Assembly (NCBI GenBank): GCA_965153455.1
Contig: OZ234494.1
Location: 25,349,354 to 25,413,353 of the forward strand
Source of the DNA: Sphagnum compactum
Taxonomy: Eukaryota > Bryophyta > Sphagnopsida > Sphagnales
Length of the DNA: 64,000 nt
Reading direction: 5' to 3'
Shown here: positions 13,796 to 25,619 of the stretch, piece after piece
How positions within the stretch are numbered: the stretch's first letter is position 1
How the letters are laid out: every line of letters starts with the position of its first letter
The notes under the pieces: model-generated
The model's database searches: none
What the model was told of the DNA's origin: nothing
Seen by the model: the letters and a program-made list of their open reading frames with translations, nothing else
Translations under genes and position numbers: made by a program

Positions 13796-15282
13796 AGGAA
13801 GACCCCTTATGTAAACAGGGTGGAGTTGCAATTTTGAAGAAATGCTCCTCTGTTCAGGCCTTATTTTGAGTTTGGGTCCTTATTGCTTGACTTTAAGGAA
13901 AAGAGCAAAGTCGAAATAAAATGAAAAAGTTAGCATGAAATCTGGCAAAATTTTCCTTTGTAAGTAAAAATACTTTTTACCCATATTTATTTGTGTGACA
14001 ATCATGAGTCCAAAGGTTTTTAATGGATCTCGTAGCCAATTTAGCTAATAACCTTTGGCTCAATCCTTTTTTCCCAGTTACCATAAATTTCATGAATTTA
14101 AGTTGACAACTGATTATTATAGGGCCGCGCGGAGTGTTCATTTCATCCATTTCACCAGATTTTCGTTAGTTGCCAATGAATTAGGTCAAACTATCATCCA
14201 ACTAGCTAGATCAAACTAGAAGGGTATGACCCTTTCTATTTGGCAGCCAATCTCAGAAGGCCTCAACAAAATTTAACCAGAAATGGCAGTCTTTAGCTCT
14301 TAGTGGAAAGGAAAAATATCAAATTTTCAGCATGAAGAGGAATGGGGATTGGGTGCTGTGAATGTTACCTTAGCCTAAGGTCAGTTTTGTCATTAAATAA
14401 TCCTGTAAATATTGAAACATAGTTTGGGGTGAAAATATGAAGCTAAGGTGTTGGAAACCATTGTAAAATTATGGCATGCTAAAAATGTGAATAATTCCAC
14501 TACTCATATGATGACAATGTCATAGTATAATTACTGTACACCAATGAAAAACTAATAATTTTTTTTGGAATTCTAAAAAACCAATTGACAGATGTGGAAG
14601 CTGACCCTAGTAGGCTACAGTATGCATTTTGTCTTGAAACCAGAACAAAAAACCGCCCAAGAAAATCAGTAAAGCATCTTGGGCAGAGAACATTTGAGAC
14701 AATTCATGATGCATTGGTGGGCTGGGCATCTTGGGTAGTGTGAGGTTTTCAGGGAATCCATGCAGGTTTGGAGGCAACCCCCCTCCAAGGCAGAGAGAGC
14801 ATGTGAGGCAAACTAGAAGTGGCAGAAAGGGGAGGGGTGGGTGGGCAGCTAGGGTCAAGAATTTCATTGGCACACATTTTCCAATAGCAAGCAAGCTGCT
14901 GCTGCTGCCCATCATGCTTTGCCATGGACTAGGTAGCTGGAGAGAGGCCACTAGGTACTGAAAATAGCCAAGGTCCAGGAGTGCAAAGGCTATCTCCAGT
15001 TATCAGTGACCTTGAGCCAATTACTGGACATAACCAGTGTCCTTTACATCCATAACATGCTCAGTAGGTGGATGTGGATCACTTTTCATCCATACACAGC
15101 ATGGATATGGAACGCTTCTCATCCACATGCAGAATGAGATTCAGGTATCTTATTATGTGATATAAGTCGGGCATGGATGTCCAATCAGGAAGAGACACAT
15201 CAGTGAGTTTTGAGTGTGGTTAGTGGACAACTTTGCAAGCTTGAGTCCGCAAAGGTTTCATAAGGAAATCTACTACAGAACT
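13796..15282. other. Intergenic DNA with unassigned minus-strand ORF 14607-14951
   Basis: The 114-codon ORF (starts MASLQLPSPWQSMMGSSSS) is Pro/Leu-rich and matches nothing I know. The complementary plus-strand ORF overlaps it. Composition is slightly richer in G+C than the flanks. Confidence 0.35.
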
Positions 15283-15380
15283 GGCACTGGGTGCTCGTTA
15301 TGGATCCCAGTGAGCCCTAAGGCAAGCCCGGTAGGGCGAGCGTCTTGATAAACTGGGAGCCATAACCGGCACCCAGTGCC
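15283..15380. repeat. GC-rich foldback (inverted repeat, ~30-bp arms)
   Basis: The arms at 15283-15312 and 15351-15380 pair at 26 of 30 positions (GGCACTGGGTGC against GCACCCAGTGCC at the base of the stem). The 38-nt loop itself contains a GCCCT...AGGGC stem. It is much richer in G+C than the surroundings. It could be a MITE end or a hairpin RNA precursor; the sequence does not decide. Confidence 0.75.
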
Positions 15381-15429
15381 AACTACCCGGTGTAAAGGTC
15401 TGAACCTGCCCCTTAGGCAGGTCTTAAAA

Positions 15430-15470
15430 TGGGTAGGTAGGTCTTAAAATGGTCTAGGTAGGTAGGAAAC
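15430..15470. repeat. Short (GTAG)n tract with a duplicated flank
   Basis: 'GTAGGTAGGTCTTAAAATGG' followed by 'TCTAGGTAGGTAGG'. The same tetranucleotide as at 13.6 kb, and a short direct repeat of TCTTAAAATGG. Confidence 0.7.
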
Positions 15471-15748
15471 GACATAGTAATCTGCCACTGTTGCCACTTA
15501 CGGAAAATGGCAACCCTTGAAAACCTGCGGAATCAGCAGTTTCAGACCTTTCTGTTTTGTGCAAAGTGGGTTTGATAGGGCCGAGAACAATTTCAAGAGC
15601 CCACATTTCTGTAGCCCATTGTACCTAATCAAAATCCCATCCTTTGCAAAGTACTCCTTTACACAAGGAAATTGTATTTTCGTGAGGTTTGTTGGGCTCA
15701 TGTGTTTCAAGGGGGGCAAACACCTTCAAAGGACTGACTGTGTATAGG

Positions 15749-15766
15749 CCCTAAACCCTAAACCCT
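15749..15766. repeat. Interstitial telomere-like CCCTAAACCCTAAACCCT
   Basis: Two and a half units of the plant telomere repeat. A similar run is at ~52052-52068. Confidence 0.7.
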
Positions 15767-16314
15767 GAAGTTCCAACATTTATGAAAGTCATGTTTGTGC
15801 CAATGATGAGTATGTTGAAGGTAGCCATGATAAGTATGATTGCTGGACTGGAGTGTAAATACATCAATAGCCCATAGGCAAAGGGTCATGGGGTACCACA
15901 ACCATCAATCAGTGATCACCTTCCCTACTACAAAGTGATGGCACAATGGCTTCCATATTCAATCAAGTTCTGGAATATATATATGATATGTACCCAAATT
16001 GGGCATGACTTTAATGTATGAAATAGTACTATTAAAGATGTGTGATCTTACATCATGTACATGGGATATGCTTGGACAAAGTTGAAAGCCACAGAATCAA
16101 TGGAAGTTACAGTACCCTTGAAATCCCTTAGTTTTGTAAAGCATTGGCAGATTCAGTGTATCCAGATGCACATTCTTAAGTGGAATCTGTCATCCACCAT
16201 TAGCACAGAGCATTTCAAAAAATGAAAAACCTGCTTCAGCAGACATTTCACTTTTGGAAATGGCCTGCATTTTTTAGTAAAAATTTTCTCATGATACCCG
16301 ACGGATACCATCAC

Positions 16315-16520
16315 AAGAAAAATAAAATAAAATAAAATAGAAATAATAATCCTGATGCTTTATGCAAGAAGGTGGCGTCACCGAGACAGTGGCACTTATT
16401 TCAAGAACGCCCCACTCACTCCTTGGGTGTTACCTTACACATAACATCCTTGTATGAATATAATATTTCATGAAAATAAAAAATTAAAAAATTAAAATAA
16501 AAATAAAATAAAAAATATCT
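16315..16520. repeat. AAAAT-rich simple repeats
   Basis: Two (AAAAT)n-type stretches (~16316-16345 and ~16475-16520) around an ordinary 130-bp segment. Confidence 0.7.
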
Positions 16521-19500
16521 CTCTTAAGTTATGCAAAGTGTCAAATTAGCAATGATTCATGAACATGTTTCCACATGCTATACTGTAACTAATCTGCTTA
16601 TACAACAATTTTTCTTTTGGCATACATCAACAAGAGCTGTTTCAAAGATGCTAGACTTTTTCTAAGAAACCTACATTAACAGCTATCAAAATGTTCTCAA
16701 GTGCCTTTCTTCAGAAACCTTTCAATTGAGCCCCAATTTCCCATGTTGCAGTATTGCATTTCAAAGGGTAATGAGTAGCCTGATGTCATGTGATCCCCTT
16801 GTCATGAAACCACTCTTAACAAGTCATCAAATTGTGGTGCTAGAATTGGACCCACAATTACTTTCACATAGGTTCAATCCATGTTGCCAATTACAGTGTC
16901 CGGGAGACATTCTTGGGACATTCTGATCCAGGTGTGTTGGGTAAAAATAGGTTTAGAGTAGGCTTGGCTCGGGATGTTTGGGAATGTCTTGGTTTTCTTT
17001 CCATCTAATCGATGAATGATGGGGGATGGTGGTAGCTATGGCCAAGACACCGAGGTGCAATGAATTTTGTTTTTGGACAATGAACATGCGATTGAGGATG
17101 ATGTGGGGTGATGAAGGATGTTGAGAGTGATGGCAAGGCCACTGAAGTGGTGCGATGGAATTTTTTTTCAAGTGATAGGCGTCAATAGGGATGTCAAAAA
17201 CGACGATGAGGAAGATGATGAATGCAAGGAAGGATGAATGACAAGGAATAATGGGGATGATAGCAAATGGTGGGACTGATGACATGGAGGATCAATAAGA
17301 ATGATGGGGGTGTTGGGAAGGATGTCAAAGATGTCAAGAAGAATGTTGGGTTGTTGAAACAAGGTAAGTTTGAGCCTCCACCCAAATGAAAAGAAATTAG
17401 GTTAAAGATAAAGCAGTGCCCTGAGAGGGATGTTGAAGATGTCTTGGGATGTTCCAAGTTGTCATAGAGGTCTGCACATTCAATGAGACAACCTTGGGAT
17501 CAATAGGTCCAAGTTATAGCAAATATGTCATGCAGATAAAGCCTTTCACTTGGTATGTTAAAATTAGGAGAAATGATACGAACTTGGGCAAACTTTCTAG
17601 TGCAAAAGAACACAATTGAAAGAGATGGAAAGAAAACCTAAATTTTAATAAATCCAATGTGAGATTTGGAATGGAGTTTGCAAGGAGTAGAATAAGACGC
17701 AAATCCCATAAGTACCACTAGACTTAAATGGATGAGGAGACTACATCTTTTGGAAAATACCTCATATTTAGGAATATCATGGTTATTTTTAAAAGGGGGA
17801 ACCCTATTGACCATTTATGTTTCAAGCTTTGCTACACAAATTGAATGCAAGATTTATGTTTCAAAAGGAAAAACTAATTTCTTGGGTGTCAATAATGGGA
17901 TGGAAGTTCCTCTCTTTTGTGAATGTGGCTTCTGAAAATAACATTCCTAACATAAGTTAAGCAAAGAAGAAAATTGGCTCTTTTGAGATCTATCATGTGG
18001 ATGTTTGCAACATTGCCTTGAACCCCATCCTCAAAATGAGAACCTTGCCACTATTATAGATGGGTAAATATTGTAATGAAAGAAGTACATGAATTTTGTT
18101 CATGAACCATGTAAAATATCACCATGATCACAAAATCCTGAGAAAATTGAAAGAGATTTGTATGACAACGAAATTAAGGGTTTTTAGGCACCAGCTTTGA
18201 TTCCTTGCTTGATTCCTACTTTGGTAGAACAACATTAGGACATGAAAGAGAAAAGAAATGAAATTATTGTCGCATCACTCTCTAGATGTCACGTAAGATT
18301 TCTTTATAATGGAACCGAGGGTTGAAATTCAAAACACCACTCACACATGTCTATTTGAAAACCCATATCAGTACAATGTTTATATAATAAGAAACTATGA
18401 TATTGAGACACCCCAAGGGGGCTCTTGTAGATTTTCTCACCAATATACAAATATCCACACATCATGATAGTTTCTTGACATGTTGTTGGAAGAAGAGGTA
18501 TTCAAAGTTTTGTCAAAGAAGCTTGTCACAATCATTTTTACTCAAGGAAATTAACCATGCTTAGAAAAATTAAAGACCATCCATTCAATTAGTTTTTTGA
18601 ACACATGATTGTTAATCCTCTGCAAGAAAATAAAAGAACTATATCAACAACTAGAAGTGATGTTTTAAAAAGGAGGTACATAAGATATATGAAAACCATG
18701 TGAAGTGCCCTAATATTCAATTAAATTTCTAAATGAATAAAATGGGGGTATTATCCCAGGTTGAAAATGAAGATGTGCCCTTTAACTTATTAATCACCTA
18801 CTTGGGTGTAGTCAAAACCACAAATAAAAATAACTTTTCCCTTCCCATGACTGATGATTTTTGAGTCTTGAGAAGATGCTTGAGCACTAAGGTGTTTTCT
18901 TGGTTTGACTTTGAAAATGACTCACATTAAATCAAAACTAAATACCAAGTCACTTTTTAATTAGCTTTCAAAACCAATTAAAGATATTACTAATTTCAAG
19001 GTTTTAAATGGCATGCCCATCACCCTCAATTTGGACATTGAATTCAACATGATGTGTTGCCATTTGGGCTCACAAACACTCTAACCCACCATGTGTGTAA
19101 TGAACTCCCTATTCTAAAAGAATTTGAGGAAAGTTATAGTTTTTTTTTTTGGGTTCTTGGCATAGGCTATTGGTGTAAAACATAAGGAGCACTTTCAATT
19201 GAGGTATTAAGATCCAATTGCACTCAAATTTGCAAATCAAAATTTAAAAATTTGGGTTTTGATGCGCCAAGTTAAGTTTTTCTTTATGAAATATCAAAGG
19301 AGGGCATATTAGTTGACCACAAAATGCAAGTGTCGTGGCTAATTGGTTCATATCCAAAAATAATATAGGGGTGAAAACCTTTCGTTAGGGAAAGTTTTGT
19401 GAAAGAATGCAAACCTTTGAATTCATCTTTTAAAAAGGGAATAATTCTTTTTTATGGAGCCCAAGATGTGATAATTGCGAAAATCGAAAAATATTTGATG

Positions 19501-19744
19501 ATGTTTTATTGTTGAAAGTCATTGAATTGAATGTGTGTAAATTGTTATTGTGCACATGCGCCAATGTTGTGGTTAGAAGAGTTGTGTGAACATGAAAAGG
19601 GCAAGTGATGTTTGTCACAAAGTACGTTCATCCATTTCATCATAAATCATGAAACATATTTGAAACCTTTGTATATAATAAAGTTAGGGTGATATTTATT
19701 TTTAGTGTAAATAACTTGTTCGTTACATATAAATCTCAAGTTTT

Positions 19745-19855
19745 CATTCATGGATGAAATTCATCCATGTTCATGCATTTTCATCTAGAATGGATCAAAT
19801 TCATTTATGAATGTTCATTTTTCATTCATAATGGATGAAATACATTCATGACCAT
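19745..19855. repeat. ATTCATCC/GGATGAAT palindromic cluster
   Basis: Alternating TTCAT and ATGGATGAA words. CATGGATGAAATTCATCCATG at 19749-19769 is palindromic with 10-bp arms around a single central base. Confidence 0.7.
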
Positions 19856-22800
19856 CTTTTCTTCATTTGTAACAAATTTACAAATTATTCAAGAATATGC
19901 ATTTGTTGTATGTTTCAATGGTAAGGGCTTTGCAGAAATATATATACAATGGATAAAGTCATCAAGTCATCAATTCCAAAGGTTCGCCCTTTGATATGTA
20001 AGATTTGTTTATATAACATGAGCCTCCCGACTATATTATAAACAAAACCTTCCTTGAGCAAAGCTATGATGGTAACAAATGAATATTAGACCACTAAAAG
20101 TTCCTCAACAAGCTTTAACCCAAATGGAAGCATGCCTTGTAATTAGTTGTGACTTTTAAGTTACATTAAACATTACTTGGTATAACTATGTCCACCAAAA
20201 TGCGATGCAAGTGTGACAATGGTTGTGAAAGGTGAAGTAAAGGGAACTCACAACTATAAGAATGGGAGGAATGAAATGACATGTATGTCAAATTCTAAAT
20301 GAAGCTAGTGCCATAGTGGTGTGAAAATGGGCTTTAACTCTTGTAAATTTGTGCAAGATATTGTGAATGTCAAAAAACCCTTAAAAAAACATGTTGCTTA
20401 TGGTTGATCAATCATAGTGATTGATCACACATTGACAATTATTGATTGGCTAACCATAATGATTGACCCATGTGTGGCATTTGAAGGCTCCCTCATTGTA
20501 TAATAGTTCAATATTTATTATATATCGTATCGATGAAGGAGGAGCAAATATTTAACACTAAATTTGGATGTGATAAATAGTGATATTGTTTTAATTATAG
20601 TATATTGTTTTAAATTTGAAATGAGACATATTTGAATTCATTAAAATTTGTTGAAACTTAGTAAAAAAAGGGTAAAAATCCAAGTGGCAAGGGGTTTTAT
20701 GTGTGCCCTGAAAATAGGGACATTACATCGATAATGACCCCAACATGTAGTGCCCAAAATTGAGCAAAATACTGCCTTACAATTGCCCTAAATAACAATA
20801 ATTAAAGAGCAAAAAGTTTTTGCATATAGGGTAAGGTTTCCCCCCATTGAGGGCATATTTCAATTGTAAGCTTCTTACACTTCATGGGCTCAAAACTTTG
20901 TATCAAGTTTAATGACTATTAACAGGTAGAAATCTTTAAACTAATTAGTTCCATAGGCCTTCTAATGACTATTAGTTACTAATGGTAAACTTACCTTCCC
21001 TTACCCAAGGGGTGAAGTTAGTGGGATTAGGTAGTTCGGGTTAGTGAATGGTTAAGAGTAATCCAACCTCATCTAGGAGATTTTTAGGAAGGGATTAGGA
21101 TAAAGGCCTTATTTTCTAAGGGTCAATATGGGCCTTGTGTGTGATATGTGGGAAAATGGGGGCTAAAGGAAATGGGAGAGTTTGAGGGACTCATTAGGGA
21201 GTTTTGTGGGGTATGTAGAACTCTCCTTGGAGAGTATTGTGAAGAATGAAAAAAGATGTATGTACTTGGTATGTGATTTTAATGGAAGATGATTGAAGGA
21301 CTCAAGTTTCTTGTGTTGCATTGTTATTGTACTAAGTGTGTAAGGTAGAGTAGGTTATGTTATGTGAGTTGGATGCTTCTTGGAGTTGGTATTTCTGCAT
21401 TTCTTTAGGAGAAAAGTAATGGGCTGACAATGGGTAATTTTTGGAGCACCAAACTATTGGTTGTCACAAGAAAGTATCAACGAATCCTTGGTGGTGGGAA
21501 TTAGAGGGGGAACAAACTAACAAGTTATCCCCTTGCAGGTTAAAAAACATTGCTATAGATAAAGCAAGAGCAAAGAGGGAAAACAATTTACTGTGGAAGG
21601 TACAGAGCGAAGGAATGACTTTTCGAGGGTTGCAAGTGACAGGTAAAGCCACCAAAGAACCTACAAGCATGAGGATGGAGGTATAATAGTGGTAGAAAGG
21701 TCTAAAACCCCCTAGGCAATATTTTGAAATGTTGAAAGTAGTATAAAATTAGGGAGAATAACTATTCTCCCAAGTTTTCCCTTCCTTATATTGCTCTTCT
21801 CCCTATGTTCTATTCCATACTCCCTGAATTAAATCACTTATAGGAAGGCAGGTTTGGTCTTAAATAGCAAACCCTTATTTTCCTTATTTTTCGTTCTATA
21901 ATTTTTTACTTACTACTCAATTAAATAACAAAATTTTATCTTCCTTATTTTTCCTTTTATAACTTTCTACTTACTACTTGAGTAGTTGTAGTAAAATAAG
22001 CTAAGGAGGATAGTTTTTCATGTGAAGTAATAAGGTGTCAACCTTGTGCTCTAGTCTTACCCACTAGTCTTGTCCCCCATAGAAGGAAGGGTAGTGATTA
22101 CGAGCCGCAATTTCTGCCATTAACAATGAGCTTTTAATATAGATATTTGTATAAGCATTTGCATATTGGTTTTTGGTTGTATGCAACACAATTTCCTTTT
22201 TTTGAGTACATACTGATTGCAATTGGGGGCGAGGGTTCCTTTTCTTTTCTTTCAAATTTGTGATATTGAAAATGTGGCAATTTTTCTAAAAATGCAGCAA
22301 AAAAATTAGTTGAATTTACACAAGAAAAAAATATTTCTCCTAAATTCTATCAGTTTAAGCAACAAGATTTGTCAGAGAAGAATTCATTGATTACGATCTT
22401 CCTTTTTCAGAAAATTTTGGGCTCATAAAATTGCATTAAACCAGATTGATTCTCTCCTCCAAAACTGCCATTTTAGTTCTGAAAAACTTTTATGTAAAAT
22501 TACTTTTCTCACAGTGAATTAGACATATCACCTGGCCTTTTGCAGTTGTGACATGATTTTTGAGCTGAAAGGCTTTCTTATTGTTGTTAAGGTTATACAA
22601 TACAATATTTACACATATACAAGTTACATGCTACAATCATGGATTGTGATCTTATGTTTAAGATCCCTGTAAAATCACACAACACATGGAGAATTTTCAT
22701 AATTTTTGTTGAAACAAATAATCTCAGCCATTCAGAAAATAACCTAAGTAAGAAAATAAGGGGTCAAAAATATCTACACTTCAAAGCCTCCCACTACATA

Positions 22801-23059
22801 CGCATAATAAAAATTTGAAGTTCAAAAAAATAGTAGATTTCTCAAGGCCTGAAGAAATTTCATTTGAAATGCTAATATTGGATTTTTTCTTGTTGTCTAA
22901 ATGCACATCTCCATAATAAGAATTCAAAAAAACTTGTCAGAAATTGGAAAGAGAAGTTGGTGTCAATTAGAGTTATCTTTAAAGTAGGTATACATTAGGA
23001 GTTCAGTGTTGAGTTTTGAATGTTGGTACCTTGTATGGGTGATTTTCAGGATAACCCAA

Positions 23060-24980
23060 AAACCCAACATGAGAGAGTAAAGCAGCCAGGCTCAAAGTCA
23101 GGACCAAACACAGGGTGACTTCCATGGACAACTCTATTATTAACCTACAATCATTGGATGCCTCTTCTTGTGGGGCTCTAAATACTATAAACCAGATCAG
23201 AGGAGTGGTACGAAACTTCATTTGGGGGGGAAAGGCTTCCAATACACGGGCCAAGGTCAAATGGGATTCTCTTACATTTCCCTTGTCTAGCGGTGGCCTA
23301 GGGATAATAGACCCCAAGGCACAATCCGAAGCACTTCTTGCCAAACTTTTAGTGAGAGGTCTTGCCCCAGGAGGAGAACCCTGGAAAGAGATCCTAAGGC
23401 ATCGAGCAGATCAAGTCCATCTCCTGGTGCACGGCAAAGGGCCAAGCATCTCGGATATAAATTGGCTTTTTGCCGCCCCCAAGCTCAAAAAATTGAAATG
23501 CTCATTTTGGAAGAGCATCCTTGGCTCTTGGCTCAACGTAAGAGTTGGTCTAGCAAAGTCCGAACCCGCATCCCATGCGGAGGTTCTCAGACAACCTATT
23601 TTCAGCAACCCTCTCATCCTCAACATGACTGGTCACCCTCTGGGAGTGAGTGGTCGCAATGAAGGACGAGCCATTGCCAATTCTGGCTGCACCTGAATCA
23701 AAGATCTTTGGGACCAGGAGGGCAGGGCATGGAAAAACCTCCAAGCCCTTCGGTTGACCTACCCTGCCACCAACAGGAACAACAGAGAAATCATCATAGC
23801 GAGCATCCCATGGAATCCTGCAACTTACACTAACCGCTTTCAGGTAGGGGATTGGATCAGCAAAAGAAACTCCGGAAATAACACCGCTCTAGAGTGGATA
23901 TACCATGTAACCGGGGTCACCCCCAACACGGTGCAAGCCAATGAATTCCAGAAGGTTACCCCCACTGGTCTCATTAGAGCTACGAACTCCCAAGTGATAA
24001 CCTTTTCCCCTGAAGGTTATCACCCAATCAGGGTCCTCTTTCAAGAAAGACACGGAGCCCCATATAAAGTTGCCAGAGAGTTCCCATCACTCACCAAGCT
24101 TCCCATACTTTGGATTTTCGAATCCGGTTTCATTGATGGCCTTCCCTGGGGCCCGGGAGAGTGGCACTGGCAAGCCTCCTCACAAATGGGCGACTCTCCT
24201 TTTTTCGGCTATTCCGTAAAGCGGGGCTACCGAAATGCAAGGAAACCCACCCATAGCGCCAACATCTGCTACTTCATTCAAAGGTTAAACCTGCAAAACT
24301 CCACTGTTATGCAACTTATTGCCAGAATCTAGCATAACGCCCGACCCCGGAAGGTTGGCACTCTCATATGGCTCACTTTAAACCAGGGGTCTTCCGGTTG
24401 GCACATGGCTACAATGCATGGGGATCCTCCCCACGTGCAAGGTTTGCACTGAGGAGGCCCCTGAATCCTCTCAACACTGTCTCCTCGAGTGTCCCCGCGC
24501 CAAACGGGCTTGGGAGGCCTTCTATCACATATGGCAAAAATGGAGAGCGCCCAATGACATCATTCTTTCTTGGCCTTTCGTCATGCTTGGTGAAGCTGTC
24601 TTCGAGAGAGAAGATGACCCCCCTGGAGTCCAAGGGTACCATGTAGGAGGCTTCTCCTACATCAGACAACCGCTTGACATCCTTCGCAGTTTTATCCTCT
24701 ACTTTCTTTGGACAGAGAGATGCCGGAAGCATTTTGATATCCAGTATTCCTCTAGGAAAATCCTTCAACAAGCTTGGGTTGCTACCGTTGAGGTTGGAAT
24801 GGCCACTTGGAAGGCCATTAATTCCCTTCGATGCTCTCGGGACCCTAGTATTCAAGATAGGATTGAGCAAGCCTTTAAGGCGGAATGGTGCCACTTAGAC
24901 ATCTTTGGGGTTGATTGCATCACCATCGTGTGGTGCTTCTTACCCCCCTTGTATTTCTTGGATTTCTTTAATGTTTGATG
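23060..24980 (+). pseudogene. Broken 3' part of a non-LTR (LINE) retrotransposon ORF2
   Basis: Plus-strand coding remnant covering the region C-terminal to the reverse transcriptase fingers/palm. It reads NQIRGVVRNFIWGGK, SSGGLGIIDPKAQSEALLAK and GEPWKEILRH, then near the end the zinc-finger region of plant LINEs (zf-RVT: CKVC ... SSQHCLLECPRAKRAWEAF). The reverse transcriptase catalytic YADD block and endonuclease are absent, so the copy is 5'-truncated. The frame is broken by a TGA at ~23694, a TAG at ~24330 and a +1 shift near 24393; it then stays open to a TGA at 24976-24978. Base composition is clearly richer in G+C than the flanks. It lies tail-to-tail with ERD7 and has no visible poly(A) tail. 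Confidence 0.85.
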
Positions 24981-25619
24981 GGGCTGTTGCCTCCCTCCCC
25001 TTCTCGGGGTTTCTTCTAAATACTATAAACAAACACTATTCCACTGAACCAGAAGATTAACCTCCTGTTCAGTGTACTCCCATTTCAGCTGTTTGTGAGC
25101 CAAACTGGGCAGATGTTGCTTCCTAGGCAAGAACAGGGAATTAGTTTCTAAATGGACCCATTACACTCATATTAAACTTTCAGCAATAATTTCAATAGAA
25201 GTGTAAAATACATGAGAAAAAGCCATGCCATGATATTCACATTATGTTCATTTTTATTTTATTTTTGCTCATAACTACACTTCAGGTTACACTATTAAAA
25301 TATACTATGAAAACTTCTATTCACAAAAGAATGAAATTGCAACTAAGCCTAAAATTTGCAGAAGAAGGAAATAAAAATCAGATAACCTTGCAAATTAATT
25401 AGAATAGATCTTTGGATTAAATGGAGCATCAAATCATATGCCTTCTCATACCCACTTCTAGAGTCTTGAGTTCTGAATAACTAAGTGTTCATTTTTACAA
25501 GCTTGGTTGAAGATCCAAACTACTTCCTAGTGTTAGAAGGTGTTGTATAAGACCCAAGTGAAATGCATACCTAGTCCTTTTCCCAAAGGCACTACCACCC
25601 ACCAAAACAAACTTAGAGC
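24981..25619. other. Short spacer between the LINE remnant and the ERD7 3' end
   Basis: AT-rich DNA that should contain the ERD7 3' UTR on the minus strand. No clear terminator signal was identified. Confidence 0.5.

Larger units (their letters stand above)
15767..23059. other. Long AT-rich intergenic stretch
   Basis: Apart from the simple repeats listed separately, it holds short open frames only. A GATG/ATGG-rich low-complexity tract lies at ~16960-17440. A possible eroded LTR-like stretch (GGGACATTACA near 20722) is too weak to call. Confidence 0.45.

Noticed and set aside
14607-14951. Minus-strand 114-codon ORF
   Set aside because: No recognised family, no splice or promoter context, and overlapped by an open plus-strand frame; kept only as an unassigned ORF in the region note.
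15240-15420. Foldback region read as a tRNA or tRNA-derived SINE
   Set aside because: No cloverleaf with B-box-like GGTTCRANYCC could be placed.
23178-25030. 15-bp direct repeat CTAAATACTATAAAC at ~23178 and ~25016, a possible target duplication of the LINE
   Set aside because: LINE-like coding sequence (NQIRGVVRNFIWGGK and upstream) already overlaps and precedes the left copy, so it cannot be the left border of the insertion.
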